A DNA stretch of 64,000 nt from Clostridia bacterium (GCA_017623455.1 JAGAPA010000040.1:60784-124783), one strand, 5' to 3'. Counted from the stretch's first letter, positions 10,189-19,585 are shown. Notes: generated by a model not told the origin, from the letters alone. Numbers and translations: made by a program.

Positions 10189-12855
10189 TTATCTCCTTTG
10201 TTTTTTTGTTTTAATACTGTTTACCAATTTCGTCATGCCTAAGATTACGAAATAGTTTATACAAATTATGGACACGAGGAAGGTCAGGTACTGGAAGTCC
10301 AAGGTAAGGAATACCACTACGCCCTTTCCGAAGAACTGGAACTGCTCTATTCCCATAAGATTAATGAGCGCCACCACGCCGGTAAGACACAACGTTGCCA
10401 CAGCAAACGTTATCAAACTTACTACGGCTCTGTATTTATCAAACGGCGAACATACCACGCACAATGCCATAAAGCCGGTGTAAACTACGGCAACTATCAA
10501 CATCGTTTTGTATATACCTTCGTGGTTTATACTGAGTTGCAAAGCGCTGAGTCCCGATGCAAGTCCTAACAAATCGTACAGGTACACCGACAGCACCGCA
10601 CACACAAGCGCAACGCCTCCCGGTATGCATTTCTTGAATACGTTTGACATAAAATGTCCCTCAACGAGGTCTTTGTTGGGTTGGAACGCGAGTAGTACGG
10701 AGGGAAGTCCGATGATACACATTTCCAAAGGCAACAGGTTTGACGTATCGAAAAAGTACAGGTTTGTGCTGATATTACAATACAGGAATATTACCGACAA
10801 AATGGATAATATTGCGCTCATGAACGTCTTCATAAGGTAGAGTGAGGAAGAGTTCTGAATGTTGTTGATAACGCGTCTGCCTTCTTTTACTACCTCGGGC
10901 ATTGATGAGAAGTTGGAATCCATAAGCACCAAGTGGCTTACGTTTCTTGCCGCTTCACTTCCCGAAGCCATTGCTACCGAGCAGTCCGCCTCACGAAGGG
11001 CGAGAATATCGTTTACACCATCTCCCGTCATTGCTACGGTATGACCTTTAGCCTTCATGGCTTTTACTAAAATACGCTTTTGTTCCGGGCTTACTCTTCC
11101 AAATACCGTATATCTGTTTGCGGCTTCTCTTACTTCGTCGTTAGAAAGACCGTCAAGCGAAATATATCTTTCTGCATTCTCCACTCCCACGCGCTTTGCG
11201 ACCTCGCTTACCGTCATGGGATTGTCGCCCGATATTACCTTTACGGCAACCTTGTTCTCCTTAAACCACTTAATGGTATCGATAGCCTCGGGACGGATAT
11301 GGTCCTCAATAACTATGTACGCTACCGCTTTTCTGGTTGCAGGAAGCTTGTTATCCTTGATTTCAAGAGGCGAATGTGCAAGCATGATTACACGGTAACC
11401 GTTCTTCGCATTGTCGTTGATTATTTTCTGTCCCTTTACGCCCACGTCTTTTAAGATAAACTCAGGCGCGCCGAGAAAATAAGTTCCAAGCCCTTCAAAG
11501 GTAACTGCCGACATCTTCTTTTGTGAAGAGAATGGCACGATCACCTTTGCCGAAAGCTCTTTATTGCGTCCAAAATAATCAGAAAGCGCGATTGCCGTTT
11601 GGTTATTGTCTTCGGTTGCGTTAAGCATAGAGCCTACTATAGTTTCTATTTTTGCACCCGTGTTATTTTTACAGTCCACCACCTCGTGAACCTGCATGGT
11701 TCCGTCCGTAATAGTACCCGTTTTGTCCAAACACAACGTATCAACTCGCGCAAGCATTTCGATACAGTACAAATCCTTTACCATAGTATTGCGCTTGCCC
11801 AGTTTTACTACCGATACGGCGAGGGCAATTGAGGTAAGAAGGAACATTCCCGAAGGAATCATTCCTATTATTGCGCCCGCAGTTTGCTGAACGGTACTGT
11901 TAAGATCCATTCTGTTAAGACCCAACATAACCATAAACACGGCTACGGGGATTATTATTACCGATACTCCCTTAATTATAGCGGCAATTGAATTTCTTAG
12001 CTCGCTCTTGGGTTTCTTGTGCTTTTTTGCTTTTGATGCAAGACGCGCAACGTAATTTGCGTCACCAACCCTCACTACTCTTGCATAACAATTTCCGCTC
12101 GAGATAAACGAACCCGAATACAGCGGTTCACCCGATTTCTTTTTTACGGGCACGCTTTCACCCGTAAGCATAGACTCGTTAGCCTCGCACTCACCGCGCA
12201 CAACCACACAGTCGGCGCACACCTGTTTACCAAGCTCCAAATTCACAATATCGTCAAGCACTATATCGGTAACGGGAATAGTAAGCTTTATTCCGCCACG
12301 AATAACCGTTGCCGTAGGCGCCGTCATCAGCGTTAGCTTATCTACCGTCTTTTTTGCCTTGATTTCCTGAATAATACCGATCGCGAGATTAATAAGAACT
12401 ATTACTAAAAACGCGCACTTTGCAAAGTTTTCCTGAAAATTTACCACTAACAACGCGATAGCAACCGCAAAGGTAAGAATGTTGAACCAAGTAAAAATAT
12501 TCTTGATGAAGATGGACGTATAAGTTGTTCCGCCTTTCTGAGTTTCTCGGTTCGTAAGCCCCTCCGCTTTACGTTGTTCGACCTGATTTGCCGACAAGCC
12601 CTCCTCTACCGACGGAAAGTACCTTTCTACGTTGTGGTATCCGATAATTCCACCCGTCTTGGTTCTGCTTTTGCTGGATGCATCCTGCGGTAAAAGCAAC
12701 GTCGCGTCTATTGTTGAGGATGTTTTTGGGGTATAATATTCTTCGGGATTGATACTCAAATCGTCAAACACCGAATGATCCAGCGATTTCTGGACGTCTC
12801 CGGTAAGAGCCGAGTATTCGGAATTTACGTCTTTTCCCGAATTCTTTTCCGTCAT
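10189..12855 (-). CDS. P-type cation ATPase, CtpE/Exp7-like
   Basis: An 888-residue cation pump of the plasma membrane. Seen in sequence: the TGES actuator motif (LTGESVPV), the phosphorylation site DKTGTITDG, the hinge motif MTGDGVNDILAL, and about ten hydrophobic segments in the usual 4+6 arrangement. The N-terminal region (NRETQKGGTTYTSIFIKN) and the KPKSELRNSIAAI stretch resemble the uncharacterised P-type group that includes pneumococcal Exp7 and mycobacterial CtpE, the latter linked to calcium uptake. The substrate here is therefore only suggested. I chose the ATG at 12855 because GGAGG lies 7 nt upstream and because the longer frame would begin at the predicted transcription start. The roughly 100-residue N-tail before the first membrane segment is polar. 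The gene is cotranscribed with galK, an unusual pairing. Confidence 0.93.
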   Translation of the reverse strand: MTEKNSGKDVNSEYSALTGDVQKSLDHSVFDDLSINPEEYYTPKTSSTIDATLLLPQDASSKSRTKTGGIIGYHNVERYFPSVEEGLSANQVEQRKAEGLTNRETQKGGTTYTSIFIKNIFTWFNILTFAVAIALLVVNFQENFAKCAFLVIVLINLAIGIIQEIKAKKTVDKLTLMTAPTATVIRGGIKLTIPVTDIVLDDIVNLELGKQVCADCVVVRGECEANESMLTGESVPVKKKSGEPLYSGSFISSGNCYARVVRVGDANYVARLASKAKKHKKPKSELRNSIAAIIKGVSVIIIPVAVFMVMLGLNRMDLNSTVQQTAGAIIGMIPSGMFLLTSIALAVSVVKLGKRNTMVKDLYCIEMLARVDTLCLDKTGTITDGTMQVHEVVDCKNNTGAKIETIVGSMLNATEDNNQTAIALSDYFGRNKELSAKVIVPFSSQKKMSAVTFEGLGTYFLGAPEFILKDVGVKGQKIINDNAKNGYRVIMLAHSPLEIKDNKLPATRKAVAYIVIEDHIRPEAIDTIKWFKENKVAVKVISGDNPMTVSEVAKRVGVENAERYISLDGLSNDEVREAANRYTVFGRVSPEQKRILVKAMKAKGHTVAMTGDGVNDILALREADCSVAMASGSEAARNVSHLVLMDSNFSSMPEVVKEGRRVINNIQNSSSLYLMKTFMSAILSILSVIFLYCNISTNLYFFDTSNLLPLEMCIIGLPSVLLAFQPNKDLVEGHFMSNVFKKCIPGGVALVCAVLSVYLYDLLGLASGLSALQLSINHEGIYKTMLIVAVVYTGFMALCVVCSPFDKYRAVVSLITFAVATLCLTGVVALINLMGIEQFQFFGKGVVVFLTLDFQYLTFLVSIICINYFVILGMTKLVNSIKTKKQRR

Positions 12856-12914
12856 TTTACTGCCTCCTGTTTTTTCGTTACTCAATATAACCTTGAGCGC
12901 ACTTATCATTATTT

Positions 12915-12943
12915 AGTATACCACATGAAAAAATTTTAGTCAA
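12915..12943 (-). promoter_or_regulatory. Promoter of the ATPase-galK operon
   Basis: Minus strand TTGACT (12943-12938), 17-bp spacer, TATACT (12920-12915). A TG one base upstream of the -10 makes it an extended -10 promoter. The start site is near 12908. Confidence 0.75.
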
Positions 12944-13055
12944 TGCAAAAACAAAATCTGTTAGCGATTTAATCAAAATTTAATACAATTTTTATCGAAT
13001 ACTTATAGTTGCTTTGCCCGATATGCAATACGCGCGGAAAATCTTGCTTTCCTGC

Positions 13056-13084
13056 TTGACATTCAGACTGTTTCGTGCCATAAT
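13056..13084 (+). promoter_or_regulatory. Promoter of tcdA, predicted leaderless mRNA
   Basis: TTGACA (13056-13061), 17-bp spacer, CATAAT (13079-13084). The usual start site, about 7 nt after the -10, coincides with the A of the tcdA start codon at 13091. No ribosome site precedes the ATG. Confidence 0.7.
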
Positions 13085-13090
13085 ATTTCT

Positions 13091-13789
13091 ATGGAAAGAT
13101 TTTCTCGGACAATAGCTCTTATGGGCGAAAATAATTTTGAAAAACTTCAAAAGGCAAGCGTTATAATCTTTGGAGTGGGTGGCGTAGGCGGATACGTTGT
13201 CGAATGTCTTGCAAGATGTGGAATAGGATCGATAGCAGTAGTTGATAAAGACGTTGTAAATATTACAAACGTCAATCGTCAGATTATAGCGTTATCCTCC
13301 ACCGTTGGTAAGAAAAAAACCGAACTTGTAAAAAATCGTATTTTAGACATAAATCCCGGTTGTAACGTAACTGTTTTCGACACTTTTTATCTTCCCGAAA
13401 ACGCAGACGAAATCGACCTTACTAAATACGATTTCGTTATTGACGCAATCGATACCGTTTCGGCAAAAATAGAACTTGCAAGCAGATGTTCTGCTCTTAA
13501 TATCCCCCTTATATCCTGCATGGGCACGGCAAACCATACTGACCCCACCTCTTTTAAGATCGCGGACGTTTATAACACTGACGTATGCCCCCTTGCCAGA
13601 GTTATGCGCAGAGAATGTAAAAAACGCGGTATCGAAAAGGGCAAAGTCAAAGTTTTATACTCTACGGAAATTCCACTAAAAACCTTTGCTTACAACGAAG
13701 AAAAACCCGCGCCTTGCTCAACTGTTTTTTGCCCGGCAACCGCAGGTATACTTATTGCCAACGAAACAATAAAAACTCTGATGAAATAA
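13091..13789 (+). CDS. tcdA: tRNA threonylcarbamoyladenosine dehydratase
   Basis: A 232-residue ThiF/MoeB/E1-like enzyme that cyclises the N6-threonylcarbamoyl group of A37 in ANN-decoding tRNAs, using ATP. It acts after the TsaD step; tsaD is also in this window. The Rossmann glycine motif GVGGVGGYVVECLARCGIG is at about residues 28-46, followed by the acidic strand end VVDKD and the NVNRQ motif typical of the TcdA/CsdL group. A conserved Cys near SCMG and the SSPxP-like C-terminal region (EKPAPCSTVFCPA) are present. The start MERFSRT matches the family's usual N-terminus, so the lack of a leader is probably real and not a misplaced start. It is transcribed alone, diverging from the ATPase operon. 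Confidence 0.94.
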   Translation: MERFSRTIALMGENNFEKLQKASVIIFGVGGVGGYVVECLARCGIGSIAVVDKDVVNITNVNRQIIALSSTVGKKKTELVKNRILDINPGCNVTVFDTFYLPENADEIDLTKYDFVIDAIDTVSAKIELASRCSALNIPLISCMGTANHTDPTSFKIADVYNTDVCPLARVMRRECKKRGIEKGKVKVLYSTEIPLKTFAYNEEKPAPCSTVFCPATAGILIANETIKTLMK

Positions 13790-13813
13790 CGATAATTCAT
13801 CAGAGTTTTTTTG
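13771..13813 (+). terminator. Terminator of tcdA
   Basis: AACTCTGATGAA pairs with TTCATCAGAGTT and is followed by a T run. The left arm lies within the last tcdA codons, so gene end and terminator overlap. Confidence 0.85.
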
Positions 13814-13865
13814 CACTGTTTGTTCAATTTATGTGCATACGTATGCGAGATTTTCGGTAAAAAAT

Positions 13866-13900
13866 AACAGCAACGCCAATAGACGTTGCTGTATTTTTTT
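13866..13900. terminator. Bidirectional terminator of the sugar ABC operon
   Basis: ACAGCAACG (13867-13875) pairs with CGTTGCTGT (13884-13892). There is a T run on the plus-strand side and an A/T-rich run on the other, so it can end the minus-strand permease transcript. Confidence 0.75.
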
Positions 13901-13912
13901 GATTGTTTTGTC

Positions 13913-14803
13913 CTATCCCTTAAGACCGGATGTAATTGCAGATCCCTTAACGATAAGGTCCTGAATGAAGATGTAGATGATGATAAGGGGGAACATACCG
14001 ATAACGGTGTAAGCCATTGTGATGTACTTTTCGCCGGGGTACTTAGTGATAGCATCCTTAAGAACCAACTGAATGGTCCAGTTCTGCTCGTTGTTACCCA
14101 AGTAGATAAGAGCATCAAGATAGCCGTTGTATGCGCCGATGAATGCGGTAATAAATCTTGCAGTAAGAGCTGCTCTACAAAGAGGTATAACCAAAGTTAA
14201 GAATATTCTTATTTCTGACATACCGTCGATCTTTGCAGCACCTATCAGGTCGTCGGGGATCGCTTTTACGTACTGACGTAAGAAGAATACACCGCCGATT
14301 CCTCCGAAGAATGAAGGAATAACGATAGGATACCAAGTGTTTGACCAACCTAACATCGCCATGTACATTCTACCTGCGGTCATGGTAATAGATCCGGGGA
14401 TCATCATGGTGAGCATCAAGAATGCGAAGATTGCGTCCTTTCCTCTCCAATCAAGTTTACCGAAACCGTAAGCACCCATCATGTTGATAAACAATGCAAC
14501 AATCGTTCTGGGCACGTAATACCAAACCGTATTAAGAAGTCCTCGCACCAGCATAGGTCCGTCTGATTCTATTGCTCTTACGTATGCGTTTACTGAGAAA
14601 CCGCTTACGGGCCACCAGAGGAATATTTCACTGGAAGCGTCTTTAAGATTCTTGAACGACGTAATTACGATGATGTAAAGGGGCATCAAAATGTAAAGCG
14701 AATAAATGCTTATAATGATATAGCAACCAATCGGTGGCTTAAGCACTTTTTGCTTGTTAGGCCTAAAGTTTTGTGAATTATAAATTTGTTCTTTTTCTGC
14801 CAT
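13913..14803 (-). CDS. Carbohydrate ABC transporter permease (MalG/UgpE type)
   Basis: A 296-residue inner-membrane subunit of a CUT1-type sugar importer with six predicted membrane helices. The cytoplasmic EAA loop that contacts the ATPase is seen as GAAKIDGMSEIRIFLTLVIPL (about residues 188-208). The N-terminal cytoplasmic tail (about 25 residues) is polar. It is the last gene of the binding protein-permease-permease operon, 9 nt after the partner permease, with AAGGAGGGC as ribosome site. No ATPase subunit is encoded here, as is common for CUT1 systems that share an MsmK-like ATPase from elsewhere in the genome. The sugar is not predictable from this sequence. Confidence 0.92.
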   Translation of the reverse strand: MAEKEQIYNSQNFRPNKQKVLKPPIGCYIIISIYSLYILMPLYIIVITSFKNLKDASSEIFLWWPVSGFSVNAYVRAIESDGPMLVRGLLNTVWYYVPRTIVALFINMMGAYGFGKLDWRGKDAIFAFLMLTMMIPGSITMTAGRMYMAMLGWSNTWYPIVIPSFFGGIGGVFFLRQYVKAIPDDLIGAAKIDGMSEIRIFLTLVIPLCRAALTARFITAFIGAYNGYLDALIYLGNNEQNWTIQLVLKDAITKYPGEKYITMAYTVIGMFPLIIIYIFIQDLIVKGSAITSGLKG

Positions 14804-14812
14804 AAGCCCTCC

Positions 14813-15865
14813 TTAGTCATAGTTAACCCAGATATCACCGAGTTTAAAGTTAAGTCTGGTAATTGCTATGATAAGCAATGCAAGAATCCATGCAGCTGCA
14901 GAAGATTTACCTTGTCCTTCACTACCTCCACCGATACCCATCATGTATACGTAGTAAACCGTAGTCATACCTGCGTACATGCCTTCGAACGGGCCTGACG
15001 TGTATTTAGGACCATAACCTGATACGTTTCCTGCCTGAGAGAACAGCTGGATAGTTCCCATAGCCTGAAGAGCACCGATCGTGTCCATAGTAAGAACGTA
15101 GAAAGTTGTGGGAGAAATTGCAGGCAAAGTAACGTTGAAGAATACTTGCGTTTTATTTGCTCCGTCGATTTCTGCTGCTTCTACAAGAGATTGATTGATG
15201 TTTCCGAGAGCCGCCTGGAACAACAAACTTCCTGCACCTGCACCCCACGTTGTCGTAAAGATAACCAAGGGCATGAACAAGTCGGGGGTGTTGAACCACT
15301 GAATTCTGGGACCGCCAAACGACGTGATGATTGTATTAACCAAACCGTTGTTGGTATCAAAAATAACCTGCCACATCATTGTTACACCTACGGATGAACA
15401 AACCGAAGGTATATAAAGAATAGTACGGAAAAGTCTCTTCATTTTGATACGGCTGGTAAGCAAGAGCGCCGAACCCATACCAAGGAAAATACCGATAGGC
15501 AAAGAAATGAAATAGTACACGGTCTGAAGGAGTGACCACCAGAACTGAGAGTTGGACGAGAACAACAAGAAAATATAGTTGTCAAATCCGACCCATCTTG
15601 CGTTCCACAAGTTCCAAACGTGCAAGTCACACATCGAAAGATAGATGGAGAGCACGAAGGGAAGAAGAGAGAAAATACAGTATCCGATAAAGGGCCAACA
15701 AGAGAAAAGCCAACCTTTGATATCGTTTTTGATCATCTTCTCTGTTTTAGAACGTGTTGCTTTTTCAGCCTTAAACAGATTGGTTTTTTCAAAAATATCA
15801 AGATGAAGAGGAGCTTCGGTATATTCTTCCGAATTGAAATTTTCAGTTAAAGTACTGTTATTCAT
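14813..15865 (-). CDS. Carbohydrate ABC transporter permease (MalF/UgpA type)
   Basis: The partner permease of the CUT1 importer, 350 residues. A polar 50-residue N-tail precedes six membrane helices. The EAA motif EAAEIDGANKTQVFFNVTLP (about residues 221-240) is intact. An insert of about 40 residues (GNVSGYGPKYTSGPFEGMYAG and the Gly/Ser-rich GIGGGSEGQGKSS) extends the loop before the last helix, longer than in MalF-type proteins I know. The ribosome site is AAAGGAGAT. The gene follows the solute-binding protein after a 114-nt gap that carries a strong hairpin, which suggests that the binding protein is made in excess over the permeases. Confidence 0.92.
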   Translation of the reverse strand: MNNSTLTENFNSEEYTEAPLHLDIFEKTNLFKAEKATRSKTEKMIKNDIKGWLFSCWPFIGYCIFSLLPFVLSIYLSMCDLHVWNLWNARWVGFDNYIFLLFSSNSQFWWSLLQTVYYFISLPIGIFLGMGSALLLTSRIKMKRLFRTILYIPSVCSSVGVTMMWQVIFDTNNGLVNTIITSFGGPRIQWFNTPDLFMPLVIFTTTWGAGAGSLLFQAALGNINQSLVEAAEIDGANKTQVFFNVTLPAISPTTFYVLTMDTIGALQAMGTIQLFSQAGNVSGYGPKYTSGPFEGMYAGMTTVYYVYMMGIGGGSEGQGKSSAAAWILALLIIAITRLNFKLGDIWVNYD

Positions 15866-15887
15866 TTTATCTCCTTTAACTTGCGAC

Positions 15888-15919
15888 GTTTGCGTCCTTA
15901 AAAATTTAGGGACGCAAAC
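15888..15919 (-). other. Intercistronic hairpin between binding protein and permease genes
   Basis: A perfect 10-bp stem (GTTTGCGTCC at 15888-15897 with GGACGCAAAC at 15910-15919) and a 12-nt loop, without a following T run on the minus strand. This position and structure are typical of elements that stabilise the upstream message or reduce read-through. Confidence 0.65.
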
Positions 15920-15979
15920 ACCGAAGTTTAACTTCTTAGATTTTAACTTCCTTACAAATTAATTTTGTTTAACAGCTTA

Positions 15980-18900
15980 TTATGCCTGAATATCAGCACC
16001 AATGTGTCTTTCCCACTGATCGATGATGTTTGCAGCATCGTAGAAGTAGCTGTAGTCTTCAGCAAGTACCTGGTTGGTCTTGTTGATGATTCCGGAGTTA
16101 AACCATGCAGCTGCGGTCATCTGTCCACCACGTACACCGGTAGAAGCGTTAAGAGTAGTAGCCCACTCGTTAATCCATGCGGAAGAGGGAAGGTACCACC
16201 AGTCACCTGCGCTTTCGTACTCGATTGCGTATGCAAAGAGGTGGAGGTTAAGATTTTCTTCGCCTGCTTTGATGAAGGTTACTCTGTCGCCTGCGCTTTC
16301 CTCATCGGGAGTTTCGAAGAGTGAGGGCTGGTTGGGAATGTAACCGTTGTCTGCCTTAACTGCCTGACCTGCTCTGTATCTTACGTCAGTATTGGATCTC
16401 TGATTACCGAAGTAGGTGTATCCGTCTGCATCAAGATAGAAGTAGTCTGCTGCCATCCACTGGATGAACTGCCATGCTTCGTCAAGGTTAGCGTCTTTAC
16501 ATCCTGCAGAAATACCGATTGCAACGCACTCGGAGTGTCCTGCCTGAACACCCATTCTCTTAACGGTGTCGTTAGAGGGCTCGCCGGGGTTAGCGTACTC
16601 TTTGAATACGGGTACGTTTGCAACACCCCAAGACTGGTTGTACTCTCTTGCTACGTTACGAAGGTGTCCGAGCTTGTCACCTCTTTCAATAACGAACGCT
16701 ACGGTTCCGTTACCAAGCTTGGTGATATCTGCGGTTTCGTCGGAAGCTGTTGTAGAGGTTGCGTAAGATACGCCGATGCTCTCATCGTCTACGTCAGAGG
16801 GGCAAAGGTGACAGAATCTGGAGAATGCTTCTTTGGTAGAGGGAAGCTCTACGAACTTGATTCCGGACTGATTCTGATCCTGAGATGCTACCGTTGTGAT
16901 AGAAGCTCTGATAGCCGAGGTATCGGTTGTTCCTACGATTTCGCTTGCGCCCTTACCAATGGTTGTAGCGGTTGCGGTTTCAATATTGTACTTGGTGAAA
17001 GATCCGTCGGGGTTGGGAAGAATGATATCACCTGCGGTTGCGCTGTTTGCAGAACCGGAGGGAGATACGATAAGCTTCTCTACGTCGATCTTATCAAGGA
17101 AGTCAAGCGTCTGTCCTGCGGAGTAGAGCTTGCCGGTGTATTCACCGATATAGTACTTATTGGTATCGTTTGCATCGTTGGGATTGGACTGCGTGCAAGC
17201 TGCTTCGGTTACAAGGTAGTTTGCGGTATAGTCGGAAAGCGAGAATGCCCAAGTACCGTCACCGGTCATATCTTCTACACAGTCTCCGCCTACGGTCCAG
17301 CCGTAGCAGAACCACCACTGAGTGAAGTATCCGTAAGTAGATGCCGAATTAGAGTTGTTTGTCTTTGTACAAATCATACCGATGTCTTCAACTTCGTCCC
17401 AAGACATTGCGATAGATGCGTTGAACACCAAAAGCTCGTTAATTGCGGGAGCTACGTAGGTGTTGGACTCTGCCTTAATTCTGGGATGGAAAGAACGGTA
17501 GAAGCCCTTAGCGGGGATAACGTCGTTTTCAGTGAAGTAATCGCTGGTGATTTCTTCTCCGTTGAAACCTTTAAGCTGGTCGCCGGTTACGAACTTAAGC
17601 TCGCTGTGGAAGTTATGGAACAAGTCACAGATAAGGTCTTCGTTCCACAAGTTAAGAAGGGTCTTACCTTCTGCATACTCGAATCCAACGTCCTCAAGAG
17701 CACCTTCGCCTACGTCGTTTCCGTCGTACTTAATGCAAAGGTCTTCCCAGTTGTCGGCAGTAATGGTAATATCTTCAACAGAGATTACGATAATACCGTT
17801 CTTCTCAAGAACTGTTCTGTTGTAGTAAAGAGCGGTGGGGTTAGAGTCGATGGGAACTACCCACAAATCGTCGTCTTCATAGGATGTCCAACCATCAACG
17901 TTAAGACGGAAACGGTTGATCATACCTGTCCACATGCCGTCAAGCTGCTGATCGAACAAGGTGTTGCCGGTAAAGTCTTCGCCTGCACCGATGTTTCTGA
18001 TCTGGTCGTTTCTGGTCTGTGCCCAAGCTTTGAAGTTTCTGTCGTTGATCATGTAGATATCAAATCCGCCTTCTTCGGTAAGAGCTGTAGAAGCACGGTT
18101 CTGATACTCTGCCCAGTTACCTACGATAGAGTTGGTAACGGAGATTCCGTTGTACTTACCATACGTAGCGTTGAACTCCTGTACCATCTTGTCGTAAGTG
18201 GTCTTCTGAGTTCCGTCTACTGTATATCCACCGAAACGGATCTGAACCTTGTCTGCATCGGGAACTTCCTGATATCCTGCGTACAAGGTGATATCTCCGG
18301 TAACGGGGGTGGAGAAATCGTAAAGATTTTCACAGGTTTCCTCGGTGAACCATCCTGCGAAGATGTTGTACACGTCGGTGGGCTTTTCGATGGGGTACTT
18401 AGCGGTCTTGTTAACTTCTATGGTCTGAGGTGCGGGAGCAGTTCCTCTATCAGCCACGAAGGAAACGGTGAACGTTGTACCGATTACGAACTTAGCGTAA
18501 ATAACGGTTTCTGAGGTAATGATGTCGGTCTCATAGAACGGGCTGGTGCAACCTGCGTCGCGGTACCAACCTACGAACGTCTCTTCGCCTTCGCCTACGG
18601 GAGCTTCGGGGAAAGTAACGGTAGAACCAACTGCTACTTCTGTACTGTGATAGGTAGAACCCTTTACCATAAACGTAACGTTTACGTCAGCTACAGCACC
18701 GGCATTTTCAATCCACTTAGCGTATACAGTCGTATTCTTGGTGATTGCGGTATTGAAATCGAAAGGTTCCGTACATTCAGAATTAGAATACCAACCGCCG
18801 AAAATCCAACCGGTTGCAGTGGGACTCTCAGGCTGAGTAGCCTTTTCGCCTTTTGCAACTTCCTGCTTAGCAATGGGAGTCGCACCTTTGTCGCCCAGGT

Positions 18901-19048
18901 TGAATCTTACGTCGTATGTATCACTCTGTCCGGGACCTGCGGGACTACCTGCGCCATCGCAAGCGGTAAGGCTCAAAAGGCCGGAAACAGGAGTGAAAGC
19001 CATAAGCATTGAAAGCGCAACACTGAACACTTTTTTTGTCTTCTTCAT
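15980..19048 (-). CDS. Sugar-binding lipoprotein with three InlB B-repeats
   Basis: A 1,022-residue extracellular solute-binding protein for the adjacent permeases. The signal peptide ends in the lipobox LTAC, with Cys30 as the lipid anchor, so the mature protein sits on the outer face of the membrane. Three InlB/Listeria-Bacteroides type B-repeats follow at about residues 45-113, 121-188 and 191-260. Each ends in a GGWYS..C..P..Y.KW-like pattern, seen as FGGWYSNSECTEPFDF, FVGWYRDAGCTSPFYE and FAGWFTEETCENLYDF. From about residue 266 the sequence looks like a family 1 sugar-binding domain (start KVQIRFGGY). It is about 750 residues against 400-450 usual, with long inserts. The B-repeats may lift the binding domain off the membrane or bind the wall or glycans. 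The ribosome site is AAGGAGAT. Confidence 0.92.
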   Translation of the reverse strand: MKKTKKVFSVALSMLMAFTPVSGLLSLTACDGAGSPAGPGQSDTYDVRFNLGDKGATPIAKQEVAKGEKATQPESPTATGWIFGGWYSNSECTEPFDFNTAITKNTTVYAKWIENAGAVADVNVTFMVKGSTYHSTEVAVGSTVTFPEAPVGEGEETFVGWYRDAGCTSPFYETDIITSETVIYAKFVIGTTFTVSFVADRGTAPAPQTIEVNKTAKYPIEKPTDVYNIFAGWFTEETCENLYDFSTPVTGDITLYAGYQEVPDADKVQIRFGGYTVDGTQKTTYDKMVQEFNATYGKYNGISVTNSIVGNWAEYQNRASTALTEEGGFDIYMINDRNFKAWAQTRNDQIRNIGAGEDFTGNTLFDQQLDGMWTGMINRFRLNVDGWTSYEDDDLWVVPIDSNPTALYYNRTVLEKNGIIVISVEDITITADNWEDLCIKYDGNDVGEGALEDVGFEYAEGKTLLNLWNEDLICDLFHNFHSELKFVTGDQLKGFNGEEITSDYFTENDVIPAKGFYRSFHPRIKAESNTYVAPAINELLVFNASIAMSWDEVEDIGMICTKTNNSNSASTYGYFTQWWFCYGWTVGGDCVEDMTGDGTWAFSLSDYTANYLVTEAACTQSNPNDANDTNKYYIGEYTGKLYSAGQTLDFLDKIDVEKLIVSPSGSANSATAGDIILPNPDGSFTKYNIETATATTIGKGASEIVGTTDTSAIRASITTVASQDQNQSGIKFVELPSTKEAFSRFCHLCPSDVDDESIGVSYATSTTASDETADITKLGNGTVAFVIERGDKLGHLRNVAREYNQSWGVANVPVFKEYANPGEPSNDTVKRMGVQAGHSECVAIGISAGCKDANLDEAWQFIQWMAADYFYLDADGYTYFGNQRSNTDVRYRAGQAVKADNGYIPNQPSLFETPDEESAGDRVTFIKAGEENLNLHLFAYAIEYESAGDWWYLPSSAWINEWATTLNASTGVRGGQMTAAAWFNSGIINKTNQVLAEDYSYFYDAANIIDQWERHIGADIQA

Positions 19049-19556
19049 TTTTCTATCTCCTTAAAAAAAATTTTCTGGAATATTATAAAAGGTTGCCCTT
19101 GTTATAACCGATTTTTTGCACACGGGAAACGTATCGTCATTTTCCCCGACGAAAACGTAATTCGCGATAATTTTACAATTTGCACAAAAAAACTCAAAAT
19201 CAGATTTATCAATTTGTGTTTTTTTGTCAAAGGGGCATAATATCCCCAAAGCCGACAATTTTGACTTATACAATTATAACTCAAAAATCAATGTTTTGGC
19301 AATGTCTTTTTATGTCAAAAAATTGACTTTTTCTCTCGTTGTGCGTTTTTTTTGTGAATTTTACTTTGAAAAACTCATTCGGTTATGCAAATTGCACAAA
19401 ACCGCACACGCCAAAGTTATCTCGTCAAGCCCATAGTAATAATAAATAACGCTTATATATTTTATACTTTATCATTATTAATGTCAAACGTTTTTGGGGT
19501 AAAAAACGCATAAGATTAAAATTTAATGAAAAAATTTTATTAAAAGGCGCATATCC
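19049..19556. other. AT-rich intergenic region upstream of the ABC operon
   Basis: Non-coding. A good -10 hexamer TATAAT on the minus strand (19087-19082) lies about 30 nt before the binding-protein gene, but no convincing -35 is seen, which would fit an activated promoter. Nothing else is recognised. Confidence 0.5.
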
Positions 19557-19585
19557 TTGCAAAATTTCACGGCATATTATATAAT
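19557..19585 (+). promoter_or_regulatory. Promoter of the DegV gene, predicted leaderless mRNA
   Basis: TTGCAA (19557-19562), 17-bp spacer, perfect TATAAT (19580-19585). Transcription should start at about 19592, the A of the start codon. No ribosome site precedes the ATG. Confidence 0.7.

Noticed and set aside
12856-12909. Longer N-terminus of the P-type ATPase (to 12909)
   Set aside because: The predicted transcription start is near 12908, and a strong GGAGG site supports the ATG at 12855.
16535-18514. Very long plus-strand open frame opposite the sugar-binding protein gene
   Set aside because: It lies antisense to a well-supported gene with a lipobox and known domains. Its own translation is Cys- and Val-rich without motifs, so it is a shadow.
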